Below, piece by piece: positions 43,161 to 52,899 of a DNA stretch of 64,000 nucleotides. The position numbers and the translations under genes were made by a program. Positions within the stretch are counted from its first letter, which is position 1. Every line of letters starts with the position of its first letter. The DNA lies in contig JAGTTD010000008.1 in the NCBI GenBank assembly GCA_018398585.1, forward strand, positions 26,063,172-26,127,171, given 5' to 3'. Origin of the DNA: Simmondsia chinensis. Taxonomy: Eukaryota; Streptophyta; Magnoliopsida; Caryophyllales; Simmondsiaceae. The notes beneath the pieces are model-generated. The model was not told where the DNA came from. It was given only the letters and a program-made list of their open reading frames with translations, and did not search any database.

Positions 43161-43277
43161 GGTTCATTTATCAGGCACTAATGCAACCGGATCCCATTAA
43201 ACTCTGAAGTTAAGTGTGCTTGGGCGAGAGTAGTACCAGGGTGGGTGACCTCCTTCGAAGTCCTCGTGTTACCGATC
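43161..43277 (+). pseudogene. 5S rRNA-derived sequence (SINE head)
   Basis: It follows plant 5S rRNA for about 117 bases: gcactaatgcaaccggatcc, gttaagtgtgcttgggcg, agagtagtacc, gggtgggtgacctcc, gaagtcctcgtgtta. Differences include an extra A after atgca, one missing base near ttaaactc and scattered substitutions, mostly C to T. It is not a 5S gene, as it is a single copy with no spacer or T-run terminator and it continues straight into the SINE tail. Confidence 0.85.
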
Positions 43278-43412
43278 CTATAAGGTTGAGAGTCCTCGAA
43301 AACAGCCATTTGGCAGAGTTACACCCTAAAGGGTTAAGGCTGCATACATCCACCCCTCCCAAACCCCGCTTATGCGGTAGCCAATGAGGCATTGGGTCTG
43401 TTGTTGTTGTTG
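43161..43412 (+). mobile_element. 5S rRNA-headed SINE with Au-type tail (252 bp)
   Basis: It is flanked by near-identical target duplications atcttcagggattgctag (43143-43160) and atcttgaggattgctag (43413-43429). The head (43161-43277) aligns along the whole of plant 5S rRNA from its first nucleotides, and the tail (about 43278-43400) matches the Au-SINE 3' half (cctcgaaaacagcc, aaggctgcatacatcc, ccccgcttatgcgg), ending in a TTG repeat. The internal promoter positions of 5S are kept: A box agttaagtgtgcttg and C box region gggtgggtgacctcc. Target duplications, a pol III-type head and a simple-repeat end define a SINE. The insertion is in a copia RT relic. Confidence 0.85.
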
Positions 43413-44240
43413 ATCTTGAGGATTGCTAGCATTATTGCAAAAAAGGTTATATCAATCAAGTCTTGGGAACATATAACATGCAGCTTTATTCAAGGAAAGA
43501 TGCTCCTGTTGTGAGTGGTGAAAATTGAACAGAAACCAACGCGAAAGGAGGGACTGCAAATGAGAACATATGAAGAAATTTCACACTCATATTTTTTTAC
43601 GAGCTTGATGTATGCACATACTTGCACGAAACTAGATATTGGTTATCTTGTGGGAATGCTAGGGAGATACTAGAGTAACCCAAGAGTTGAAAACTTGAAG
43701 GCAACAAAGAAAGGTATTACGTATTTACAATGAACGAAGGATTATGAGCTTACATACAAGAGATCATATTAGCATGAAGTGATTGGCTACTCAGACATGG
43801 ATTTCACTAGCGACATAGATAGTAGGAAATCTATATCCGGTTACGTATTTTTGGTAGCGGATGATGCAATTTCATGGAAAGGTAAAAAACCAATCAATTA
43901 CAACTTCACCTATAATGGAAGCTGATTTTATAGCATGATTTGAAGCTTCGAGTCAGCCTCTGTGGCTGTGGAATTTCTTCTCAGGGCTTGGTGTTGTTGA
44001 CCTGATTGCTAGGCTACTGAAAATATATTGTGACAACATAGTAGTTGTCTTCTTCTTTAAGAAAATAAAATACTTCGATGATTCAAAGCACATAAAGTTG
44101 AAGTACTTGATTGTTAGAGATCCAGTCTACAAACAGAAGGTATCAATTGAAAGTATATGTGCTACTTTTATGGTTGTTAACTAGTTGACCAAGGGATTGC
44201 TTAGCACCACATATAAGAAACTTGCTAATAGGATGATCCT

Positions 44241-44505
44241 TTTACGCAAATCCATTACTATAGTTGTTTCTTGTGATTATGTAATTGACTCTACTGCACA
44301 ATTATCATATACATTTTTTTTTCCCTGTTTCTCAAAGATATGTGTACATATTATCATTTTGTTCGATAAATAGGAACTGTCATAACAAGAGACGTTACAA
44401 GGATCATAACAATGTGATGAATTATGTTAGTAAAGGTTATCAATACTATGGCACATGGAAGGGAATATGGCATTCAGGTTGTATAATGATATGACTTATG
44501 TTGGT
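44241..44505. other. Unassigned stretch after the copia relic
   Basis: No gene. The text cacatggaagggaatatgg, then cattcaggttgtataatga, resembles copia LTR starts downstream of RNase H, so this may be the remaining end of the copia relic. No terminal repeat or polypurine tract could be confirmed. Confidence 0.3.
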
Positions 44506-45103
44506 TGTTAGAACCAAATGTAGAGAATATTATACAAAATATATAAAGTAGAATAATATCACCTAGAACAAGTGAAAATGATGAAATATTAGTAATGTAA
44601 TAGTTGAGCAAGGTTAGGATTACGTTTTTTGTAAGACGATTTCACCCCCTATTGTATCTATGCCGGTGCAATAGGTATTGACGCACTGCTCCAGGATACA
44701 ATGCTTTCTTGTTTCGCATGACCTTAAAAGCCAGAGCCTCCACACACCCTACTTAGTAAGATAACAAAAGGAAAATATTTTTTTTAAAATATAATTCTTT
44801 GTCTCTCGTGTGACATTTTTCTTGCTTTGTTTGAGAACCAAGAGATTTATGCTGCCATACATTAACTCCTTTCTTTGTAACTATTGGCACAATGATCATG
44901 GCTTAGTAAATAATTAGTCTCTATATACCAATTAAACACTCTTAAATATGTGTTAATCATGTATTTTATCAATACATAAAAAGAATACAATTGTGAGTAT
45001 TGACTAAAAATTTGATGACGATTTCAAATACGCAAATAACATGTTAAGAATCACATTAAATTTCAAAATCATATTGAAGTATTTTTTATTAAAATATCTA
45101 ACA
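44506..45103 (-). repeat. 3' LTR of a minus-strand copia-type element (598 bp)
   Basis: The plus strand runs tgttagaacc...atatctaaca, giving inverted ends TGTTAGA/TCTAACA. On its high side ttctcctacttatttt (the minus-strand tract aaaataagtaggagaa) abuts it, which is a polypurine tract and shows minus orientation. No second copy of this LTR was found on the far side (51451-51556 ends at another element). Confidence 0.7.
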
Positions 45104-46423
45104 TTCTCCTACTTATTTTAATAAAAAATATTTTTTTATTAAAAAAACTTTAAAAAAGTTGGCTAAGTGAGGACTCCATGCATCATAAGAGTGCCAATGT
45201 CTTTAAACCCTCACTTAGTGCTTCAGCAACTCTCATACTAGAATCGCAGTGGACTTAGCCTTTAAACATTGGTTGCTTGAGGGAATGTAGAGTGCTTCAC
45301 ACACATGGTAACCAAGGTGCCCCATAGGCTCTCTAAAGCATATATATTACGACTCTATGCATTATCCTAGTTTCATGAACATTGTAGAGAGTTAGCTTGA
45401 GCTCTCATAGAAAGCAGCCTTACTTCCGCATTCATATAGATGGGACTATCAGGAGTGTACTTGTGGCCTTACAGTCACTCCAACATAGGGACTACAGGCC
45501 TCATTAAAAGCATAACTAGCTCAACCTCAACATCGTCACAAGTAAGCACGCCGCACCATAGGGATGGACTAAAATAAAATGCGCACTCATCCTCCATCAC
45601 TCTATGATTTGTTTATCCCTTTTCGGGATATCTTCATAGGTGAACAATTTCTTTTTTGGGCTTAAGTCCCCTCTCCCTCAATAACATTTAGATCTCAACT
45701 CTAGCAAAAGCTTTTATGCCTTTGAATCATATAATATCATAGTTGGCGCCATAGTAATAGATTTGGTCCTACTACTTTTATGGCATTTATCATGCACTTT
45801 TCAATTATAATGATACTATCTGGTTGTAGTGGCACATGAGAATACAATGCACTACATCCTTTACATTTCCTTGCATCATTGGCACTACAAGGCCTTTGAT
45901 GCTCACTCAATAACATACTCACAAACCACTATGTGGCAACATGCATCACGGATAACAAATAAATTTCAATTTTCCAGTATCCCATGATTGCCTCCTCATT
46001 CATGTCCTTGGCGTCAATCATATGAAACCTCATAGTATCCGCTTCCAAAAAATATACCTAATCACAAGAGTATGAGATCAAGTATCACACACATTCAAAG
46101 TGATAAGATTAGAGCTATTAATTTGTCATTGTGATAACCTTTGCAATATCTATTACTCTCTTACATAACACACCAACCTTATTAAAGAGAGTAACTACCA
46201 CTAATGAACAATGTATTATTTGAAAATATTCTCTAATTAGCACCACTCATTGACTGATTAAGGCCAATCTCAATGTTGTTTCATATGTTTTCTCCATTTG
46301 AAGTATTTATCCTCTAGACAAAACATGCTATCAAAAGCCTTAACAACAACTCTTATGGAAGTCATATCAATTATGGCCTTTATTTCATTGATACTACATC
46401 GCCTAGTATGTATATATATATAT
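45104..46423 (-). other. Non-coding interior of the 44506 element
   Basis: No copia domain could be recognised on the minus strand. An open stretch at 45922-45737 encodes 61 residues of no known family. Text such as gtgaggactccatgcatcat and ctctttaataaggttggtgt (minus strand) is not clearly coding. The interior continues at 51451 after the Tork-like insertion. A non-autonomous, LARD-like element is the simplest reading. Confidence 0.45.
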
Positions 46424-46850
46424 TGACAAGAAAATACTCCCTAAGAACTGGATTCAATTCAAATATTATAACAAATATGAGAAGTAAATAACAGGACAAA
46501 AGAGAACAAACGAAGGAGATAAGGATTTACGTGAAAACCCCTCTTCAATCGAGAGGGGGAAATACCACGGATGGAAAAGGAGAATCTTTATTGATCGAAA
46601 TAACGGAAGAATTACAATTCACTTTCTCCCTCTCTCTAATGACGGCGCTCACTTTAATTGAATTCCTAAAGCTAAAACTCTCACGTTATATATATACGTC
46701 GCGTGTAAATTGGGTCCCGATCGATCGACAAGCTCTCTACAGCCTTGTGCTTTCTGCGTACTCCCCGACAGATCGGCAACACCCCCGATCGATTGGCGTG
46801 CTCACGGCAAGCCCTTCTTAAATACAAGGAATTTGAGACACAACCTAATA
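46424..46850 (-). repeat. Tork-like 3' LTR (427 bp)
   Basis: Plus strand tgacaagaaaatact...cacaacctaata; the minus-strand start TATTAGG is a mutated TGTTAGG. A decayed purine tract (minus strand caatgtagagatt) precedes it. It includes the AT-rich promoter segment near 46816-46828 (minus strand ttgtatttaagaagggc). Repeated palindromic cgatcgatcg-type motifs lie at 46719-46800. Confidence 0.85.
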
Positions 46851-47700
46851 AATCTCTACATTGACTCAAATTTCAAACAAAAGAACTTCTCCACCTTCTC
46901 CACAAAACACCCCGGATCAGGTTGATCTTAACAAAACACAAAACCCAACCAATTCCAAGCAATGCTCGAACTTACTGCTAGGTAGTACTTTAGTGAACAT
47001 ATCAGCGGGATTATCAGTGGTGCCAATCTCCTTCAATTCAACCTTGCCCTCTTCAATCAGATCCTGAATGAAGTGATGTTTAACATCTATATGCTTTGTC
47101 CTTTCATGATGGGTCATCTGATCCTTGGATAAATGAATTGCTGATTGATTATCACAATAAACAGCAACTGCACCCTGATCAACACTAATCTCACTAATTA
47201 AGCCCCTCAACCACACAGCTTCTTTAAATGCCTCTGTTACTGCCATATACTTTGCCTCTGTAGTTGATTGTGCTGTAACTGACTGTAAATAAGCTCTTCA
47301 ACTGATAGTGCAGTTACCAAGGCAAAAGACATAACTTGAGGTAGATTTCCTCATATCGAGGTCACCGCCATAGTCTGAATCGACATAACCAACAAAAGAA
47401 CTTCGACTCCTCCCAAACTCCAAACATGTACCAAAACTGCCACGTAAATACCTGAGAATCTATTTAACAGCTTGCCAATGCTCTTTACCTGGATTCGCCA
47501 TATATCTGCTCACCTGCTAACAGCATGTACGATATCTAGACGTGTGCACACCATAGCATACATGATGCTACCAAATGCACTGGAATACCGGACATGTGAC
47601 ATCTCTCTGATGTCTTCATCTGCCTATGGTGAAGCTAATGCTGAAAGCTTGAAATGAACTGCCAAAAGAGTGCTAACTGGTTTAGCATCTTTCATATGAA
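46851..47700 (-). pseudogene. Tork-like RNase H (nearly intact C-terminal half)
   Basis: The frame 47246-46917 reads MAVTEAFKEAVWLRGLISEI, VAVYCDNQSAIHLSKDQMTH, HHERTKHIDVKHHFIQDLIE and DNPADMFTKVLPSSKFEHCL. These are the family's catalytic DNQSA, RTKHID...HF and DMFTK motifs. The N-terminal half (47660-47250, GYVDSDYGGDLDMRKS, STSSYVFCLGNCTIS, SVTAQSTTEAKYMAV) is in other frames with a few stops. It degrades the RNA strand during reverse transcription. The catalytic Asp of SDYGGD and of CDNQS remain. Confidence 0.9.
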
Positions 47701-48520
47701 AACGATCTAGAACCTTCTTAATATACTTCTCCTGAGACAAGTATAGCTTTTTCTGCTTTTCGGTCCCTCTTGATTTCCATACCAAGTATCTTCTTGGCTG
47801 CTCCTAAATCTTTCATCTCGAATTCGCTTTTCAATAGCTTTCAGCTTGTTGATCTCAGACATATCTTTAGCTGTAATTAACATGTCATAAACATATAACA
47901 GAAGATAAATGAATGAACCTGCACTAGTTTGTCTGAAATAGACACATCTATCATATTTAGTTTGTCTGAAATAGACACATTTATCATATTTACTCCTGAA
48001 GAACCCATAACTGTTCACAAACTGATCAAATCTCTTGTACCACTGTCTTGGAGATTGTCCCAAACCATAAAGAGATTTCTTTAATAGACAAACACGGTTT
48101 TCTTTTCCTTCAACAATAAAGCCTTCAGGCTGATGCATGTAAATGCTCTCTTCTAGCTCACCATGCAAGAATGTAGTTTTCACATCAAGCTACTGTAATT
48201 CTAAATCATGCATGGCTACTGAAGCACGTAGTGCTTGAATGGAAGTATGTCTAACAATAGGTGAGAAAATATTATGAAAATCAATCCATGTACCTGACTG
48301 TAGCCTTTGGCCACCAAGCAAGCCTTATACCTTGCATCTTCAACTCCTGGAATGCCTTCTTTTCTTTTCAAGACCCATTTACAACAAATGATCCTCTTCC
48401 CTATTTGAGGCTTAACAAGCTGCTAAGTCTGGTTCTTCTGCAGAGATTCTATTTCTTCTTGCATTGCGATCAACCAGTTTTCTAAATTAGCTCTAGACAC
48501 AACTCCTGAATAAGTGGAAG
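47701..48520 (-). pseudogene. Tork-like reverse transcriptase
   Basis: From 48520: NLENWLIAMQEEIESLQKNQ, then KAxLVAKGYSQVHGL, FSPIVRHTSIQALRASVAMH and LDVKTTFLHGELEESIYMHQ, EGFIVEGKENRVCLLKKSLY, GLGQSPRQWYKRFDQFVNSY. A duplicated CVYFRQT segment and the active site YVYD follow (GAT to TAT at 47894-47883), so the first catalytic Asp is lost. The 158-codon frame 48183-47707 holds the core. A stop after VAMHDLELQ (about 48193) and another near the N-terminus break the rest. Confidence 0.9.
47927..47992. repeat. 33-bp in-frame tandem duplication in RT
   Basis: Units 47927-47959 and 47960-47992 (gtttgtctgaaatagacaca, then tytatcatattta) differ at a single base. On the minus strand they give KYDKCVYFRQT followed by KYDRCVYFRQT. 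The duplicated 11 residues immediately precede the RT palm strand carrying the catalytic aspartates. Confidence 0.95.
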
Positions 48521-48960
48521 GTTCACTATCTTCCACAGTCTCAGCCACCTAAAAGAGCATAAGCTACCATCTCTTCGTAACCAAAATACTACAGTGCCTT
48601 ATTTTGTCTCTTCTATCTTCCACTAGCTATAGTATACTGCTCCACCTACTGATTGGTTTCAACCACTTCATTTCTTTCAGAAATCTGTACTGGAGGTGCC
48701 TTTATACTTTCTATGGATTCATTCTACTGCTAAACTATGCTACCCAACTGTAGCTAAACTATCTCTGGCATCTGCACCTGACTAGAATCACAAATAACAG
48801 AAGACTTCTTCTGTGGATGAAGTAATGAAGACTCCTCAAACGTGACATCTCTACTCGTTAGAAATTTATGAGAATTAGAATCCCATAAACAAAATCCCTA
48901 CACACCTGAAGTGTAACAGAGAAAGATGCACATCTTGGCTCTAGGCTTAATCTTTCCTTC
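48521..48960 (-). pseudogene. Tork-like integrase-RT linker
   Basis: No conserved domain. Minus-strand reading gives low-complexity text, including 'EESSLLHPQKKSSVICDSSQ' and 'MPEIV' pieces, with frequent stops. It is the normal variable linker between integrase C-terminus and RT. Confidence 0.6.
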
Positions 48961-49760
48961 ATTAACATAAGCATAAGCAGGGCAACTGAAAATTCATAAA
49001 TGATATTAATCTACAGGGGATCCAGACTATACCTCTTCTGGAGTCTTCATCTAAAGAGACGAATGAGGTGAACGGTTCACCAAGTAACATGCCATGTTCA
49101 CTGCCTCTACCCAACATTCTCTGCCCAAACTTGCATTCAAAAGCATGCAATGAGCTTTTTCTAGCAACGTTCTATTCAGCCTTTCTGCAACTCTGTTCTG
49201 CTGAGGTGTACCTGTGCAAGTCCTATGCCTGACAATGCCTTGATATTCACATAATTTGATGAAGTCACCCTCAATATATTTAAGGCCATTGTCTGTCCTC
49301 AACCTCTTAATCTACTTCCCTATCTGCTCTCAAGTAAAGCCTTCAATTTCTTGAAAGTGTCGTACACTTCATTCTTCTGCTTTGAGAAATAGACCCAAAC
49401 TTTCCTAGAAAAATCATCAGTAAACATTATAAGATACCTGGAACCACCTTTGGAAGCAACTCTGGAAGGTCCCTATAAATCTGAATGGATGTAATATAAC
49501 ATCCCCTTAGTCTTATGCACTGCTTGTTTAAAGCTGACTCTCTTATGCTTCCCATAAATGCAATGCTCACAAAATTCCAGCAATCCTATAAACTGACCAC
49601 ATAACAAGCGCCTTTTACTGAGCTCAGACAGCCCCTTATCACCCATATGGCCAAGCCTCATGTGCCATAACTTAGTGATATCTGGACCTGTCACAGATTA
49701 TGAAGAAATAGCTACTGATCATGTCACTGTGGAACCAACAAGTTCATACAGAGTTCCTAC
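48961..49760 (-). pseudogene. Tork-like integrase
   Basis: Frame 49694-49473: [20 protein letters not shown], then [20 protein letters not shown], the H..H..C..C zinc-binding segment, ending at HSDL (first catalytic Asp context, DLWGP in the family). Frame 49302-49051: MRTDNGLKYIEGDF (second Asp), then TCTGTPQQNRVAERLNRTLL with the catalytic Glu in VAERLNR, and WVEAVNMACYLVNRSPHSSL. A stop in the middle (about 49320) separates the frames. Catalytic residues are all present. Confidence 0.9.
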
Positions 49761-50160
49761 CCGTCTGCCTTTCATCACAATCAAAGCACCCTTACTGACC
49801 TTCATAACTCCACCTTCACTTGTGTACTCGTACCCATGAGAATCAAAGGTACCTCAAGAGATAAGATTCTTCTTTGAATCTGGATCTGACGAACGTCACT
49901 CAATGTCCTAACAGTGCCATCAAACATTTTAACTCGAATTGTTCCTATAACTCTACATGCTGCATCATTACCCATTAGAACGACTCCACCTTGAATTAAC
50001 TCATATGTGGTGAACCAGTCTTTATTGCGACAAACGTGATAGAAGCAACTAGATCCAGAATCCAATTGTCTTTAGATCTAGATTGAGATTCGATCACTAA
50101 TAGAACATCAACATCATGCTCATCTTCAACTACACTAGCTTCTGTGGGTTTATTGTTTCT
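49761..50160 (-). pseudogene. Tork-like protease
   Basis: The frame 50065-49802 starts at [20 protein letters not shown], the protease active site (DSG), then [20 protein letters not shown] and VRTLSDVRQ. The family order is 'DSG.S.H.C....WF....G..V.MGN...C...G.G.V.....DG....L..V'. The usual 'H.C' spacing is enlarged by two residues (CFYHVC). The next part (LISLG in family members) is frame-shifted near 49870. Confidence 0.85.
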
Positions 50161-50947
50161 TTTCTGGTTCTATCTGTGATCAGGTTTTAGTTTTCCCTTA
50201 AGCTTATAACAGTTTCTCTTAATGTGCCCTTTCTTATGACAGTAATTACGGGATAGGTCTTTATGTCTGGACTTAGACCTAGACTTGTTTCCACCATTAT
50301 CAGATCCTCTTATTTCAGTTCTTCCTCTCACAAACAAACCAGAGTCATAAACGGAGTTGGACAACTCCTTATCTACCCTTTCTTTACTCAATATGTTTTT
50401 CTTAACCTCATCAACTGTGATAGATTTCTACCACTATAAATCATGCTTTCAACAAAGCCTTTATAAGAGGTAGAGAGAGAAAACAATAATAACATAGCCT
50501 AATCTTCATCCTTAGGAGCATCATCAAGCTCCTTTAACTCTTGAATAATAGATTTAAACTCATTAATATGATTCTTAAGTGACATACCTTCTGACATACG
50601 AAAGGTAAACAACCGGTGCTTGACTGCAAGTTTGTTGGAGACAGACTTAACGCAGAGCATCTCCTACAATTTCTCCCACAACTCCTTAGCGGTTTTCACT
50701 TCCAAAACTTTTGTCAAAACGTCATCGGTAAGACACATTTGAATAGCGGTGAGAGCATTTTCGTTTAACTCCTCCCATTGTCCTTCTGATATACTCTCTG
50801 GCTTTTTCTCTTTCCCGTCCAAAGCTTTCTTCTAGCCTTTCTGAGTTAAGAGGCCCTTCATGCGAATTTTCCATAAACTGAAACTCCCTTGACCACCAAA
50901 CTTCTCAACTTTAGATTTTACGACGGACGTCATAGTACCAAATCGAA
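50161..50947 (-). pseudogene. Tork-like gag
   Basis: Frame 50391-50170 contains the zinc-knuckle remnant NYCHKKGHIKRNCYKLKGKL (first Cys replaced by Asn or out of the motif), preceded by a basic KSRSKSRHKDL stretch. Upstream, in broken frames at 50930-50400, are MTSVVKSKVEKFGGQGSFSL-like, ALTAIQMCLTDDVLTKVLEV and KNHINEFKSIIQELKELDDA. The last two match the conserved gag pattern of copia Tork elements. Several stops. Confidence 0.85.
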
Positions 50948-51001
50948 CAACTAGGGCTCTGATACCAATTTCAACAACTAGGGCCCTGATACTAATTTGA
51001 G
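50948..51001 (-). other. Duplicated tRNA-iMet primer-binding site
   Basis: Two 27-bp direct units (50948-50974 and 50975-51001) each carry the primer complement. On the minus strand, the copy beside the LTR reads ttagtatcagggc, and the inner one reads ttggtatcagagc, the perfect tRNA-iMet type. The inner, intact copy lies 27 bases too far from the LTR. Confidence 0.9.
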
Positions 51002-51445
51002 AAGAAAATACTACCCAAGAACGGGATTTGATTCAAATACTATAACAAATATGAGAAGTAAATAACAGGATAAAAGAGAATAAACGAAGGAAACAATGGT
51101 TTACGTGGAAACCCCTCTTCAATCAGGGAGGAAAAACCACGGGCAGAGATGGAGAATCTTTATTTATCGAAATAATGGAAGAATTACAATTCACTTCCTC
51201 TCCCTCTTTAATGATGGCGCTCACTTTAATTGGATTCCTAAAGCTAAAACCCTCAGATCATATTTATATGTCACGTGTAGATCGAGTCCCGATCCGATCA
51301 ATCGGTACTTCTCGGTCGACCGGTGAGCTCTCTGCAGCCTCGTGCTTTTTGCGTACTTCCCGATCGATCGGCAATAGCCCCGATCAATCGGTGTGCTCAT
51401 GTAAGGCCCCTCTTAAATACAAAAAATTTGAGACACAACCTAACT
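50998..51445 (-). repeat. Tork-like 5' LTR (448 bp)
   Basis: Plus strand tgagaagaaaatactacc...cacaacctaact. It aligns with 46424-46850 throughout, with the largest differences in the cgatcgatcgg-rich segment (51286-51400), where this copy has an extra unit. It is flanked outside by tatat. Confidence 0.85.
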
Positions 51446-51450
51446 TATAT

Positions 51451-51556
51451 ATATATAATGCACGGCCTATAGCATCATCGTGTAAATAAAGGAAGAATAC
51501 AAAATTGTCTTATCATTTATTACTTAAAGAAGATGCACCAAGAATCCCTATAGACT
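51451..51556. other. Short remainder of the 44506 element or unassigned flank
   Basis: Begins in the TA repeat split by the Tork-like insertion and ends where the family B LTR starts. No gene, no LTR match. Confidence 0.3.
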
Positions 51557-52899
51557 TGTGATCTAGTTAAACCCTCGCTATTTAAGAAATAAGGAAACTT
51601 GTTTTAATTAAATTAACGCAGGGAAAGGGTTTAAAATTCCTAATTTTAAGCCTAAGGTTGATTTAAAATTCCTAATTTTAAATCTACCGGCCTTTATTCT
51701 AATACATTCATAACAATGGCATGAACTTAAAACAAGCATAATAAGAAAAAACTATAACTAAATAGAAAAGTGAAAACTTAAAATAGAAGGAAAGAAAGAC
51801 ATACCTGGAATCGCTCCAAAATAAGAATACCAAAAAGATAATAAATTATTATGAAAAAGCTAAGAAAACCAAGACCCACCTGCCTTTTGTGCAATGACCT
51901 CTAAATGCCTAGAGAGTGGGCTCCAAAAAATATTAAACTTGAGGAAAGAAAAATTTTCAAGAGAATTTTTCTCTCCCACTAGGTCTGCGAAGGTCAACAC
52001 TTTCAGAAACTTTTAAATTTTAATCTAAATTGAATGCTAAGCCTCAAAATAAGTACCTCTATTTATAGCAGGATACCAGGGTAAAAAAAATATCAAAATT
52101 TCAATGTCGGATTCGCTAATTTAATACAAAACGCAGAGTATTGTACAAAAAAAATCCAAATGGTGCGTTTCAATACAGGCAAAAAAGCCCGCTTATTTGT
52201 TCACACCGTGTGCCACATGGCAGCCGTGATTGGCGAGCCAGCGAGCATGTAGATAGGCAATGGGACGACCTAGTGCGTGAAGAGATTATAGATTCCATAT
52301 TGAATACCTAATCCTTATCACACTCCGTACGACTACCCAATATTCATGGGAATTCAATCATTTGTTTAGACCTTACTTATAGTGCACCAAAGGAACTAAA
52401 ATTCCATTCACAAGTCTAGAGTACTCTCAGGATTTAGAGTCGTTGTTCAAACAGTACAACATTAATCACTCATCTCCGACTGTAATCTAGAAACCAGCAA
52501 CTCAGATGGTCCAACTCAATGCATCAATCTTATTAAATGCACCAACATAACACTTTTAGATCATTAGCTACATGACCACAAGTCATCTAAAGTGTCACGA
52601 TATAGTCTAAGCATACAAGTGGTCAAAACTTGTCTTTGACTACGAGTTTTTCCAACAACAATCCATACCATTTGTTCCAAGTCTATCTGTGGGTTAATCT
52701 AATAAACCACTTAGAACACACATGTAAATTATAGTTTGAGGACTACACCCATCTCATGAATGTTACTAAAAAAATCACATGTAGTATGAATGCTCGCTTG
52801 CACAAATTTAATAAGGAAATGGCTGGACCTTCAATTTTATTCATTAATAAAATAACATTTACAAGACAGATTTTGATTTTTAGGACAAGATTCCTAACA
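51557..52899 (-). repeat. Family B 3' LTR (copy 2), internally deleted
   Basis: Plus strand tgtgatctagttaa...gattcctaaca. A TATA box on the minus strand lies at 52061-52067 (tataaat). At about 1.34 kb it lacks some 600 bp present in the solo LTR: the text jumps from a gcgagccagcgagcatgtag-type region to attatagattccatattgaa near 52285. The high end abuts aatcttccacttgtcc (minus strand ggacaagtggaagatt), the polypurine tract. Confidence 0.8.

Larger units (their letters stand above)
42841..44240 (+). pseudogene. Copia RT and RNase H relic (interrupted by a SINE)
   Basis: FKxNIVGQCIYVKFSGNNFN and FLVLYV (42930-43010) are the RT palm approach, but the active site YVDD is lost (YVYSIL). After this, NFKMADMSVESYIIGVDIFR (43077-43140) leads to the SINE insertion and resumes with IAKKVYINQVLGT (43430-43470). 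RNase H traces follow: GYSDMDF near 43790, SISGYVFLVADDAISWKG near 43830-43880, a QSITTSPIMEADFIA-like stretch near 43890-43935, and MIQST..KLKYLIV near 44080-44120. Numerous stops. No LTR is certain, so this is a fragment. Confidence 0.7.
46424..51445 (-). mobile_element. Tork-like Ty1/copia element, complete with LTRs and TSD
   Basis: LTRs are 46424-46850 and 50998-51445, flanked by TATAT (46419-46423 and 51446-51450) in a TA microsatellite. Gag, protease, integrase, RT and RNase H lie in copia order on the minus strand, with a tRNA-iMet primer site beside the 5' LTR. RT wording (LLKKSLYGLGQSPRQWYKRF) is of the Tork type. The length of 5.0 kb is normal. Stops, a mutated active site and a 33-bp duplication in RT show it is inactive, but it is better preserved than its neighbours. 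Confidence 0.9.

Noticed and set aside
43161..43277. Functional 5S rRNA gene
   Set aside because: It is a single copy inside a copia relic, flanked by target duplications and joined to a SINE tail, with several changes and no T-run terminator after the 3' end.
43161..43412. Cassandra-type TRIM (LTR element carrying 5S)
   Set aside because: No paired LTRs, primer site or TGTAACA-like ends are seen. The 17-18-bp target duplications and TTG-repeat end fit a SINE instead.
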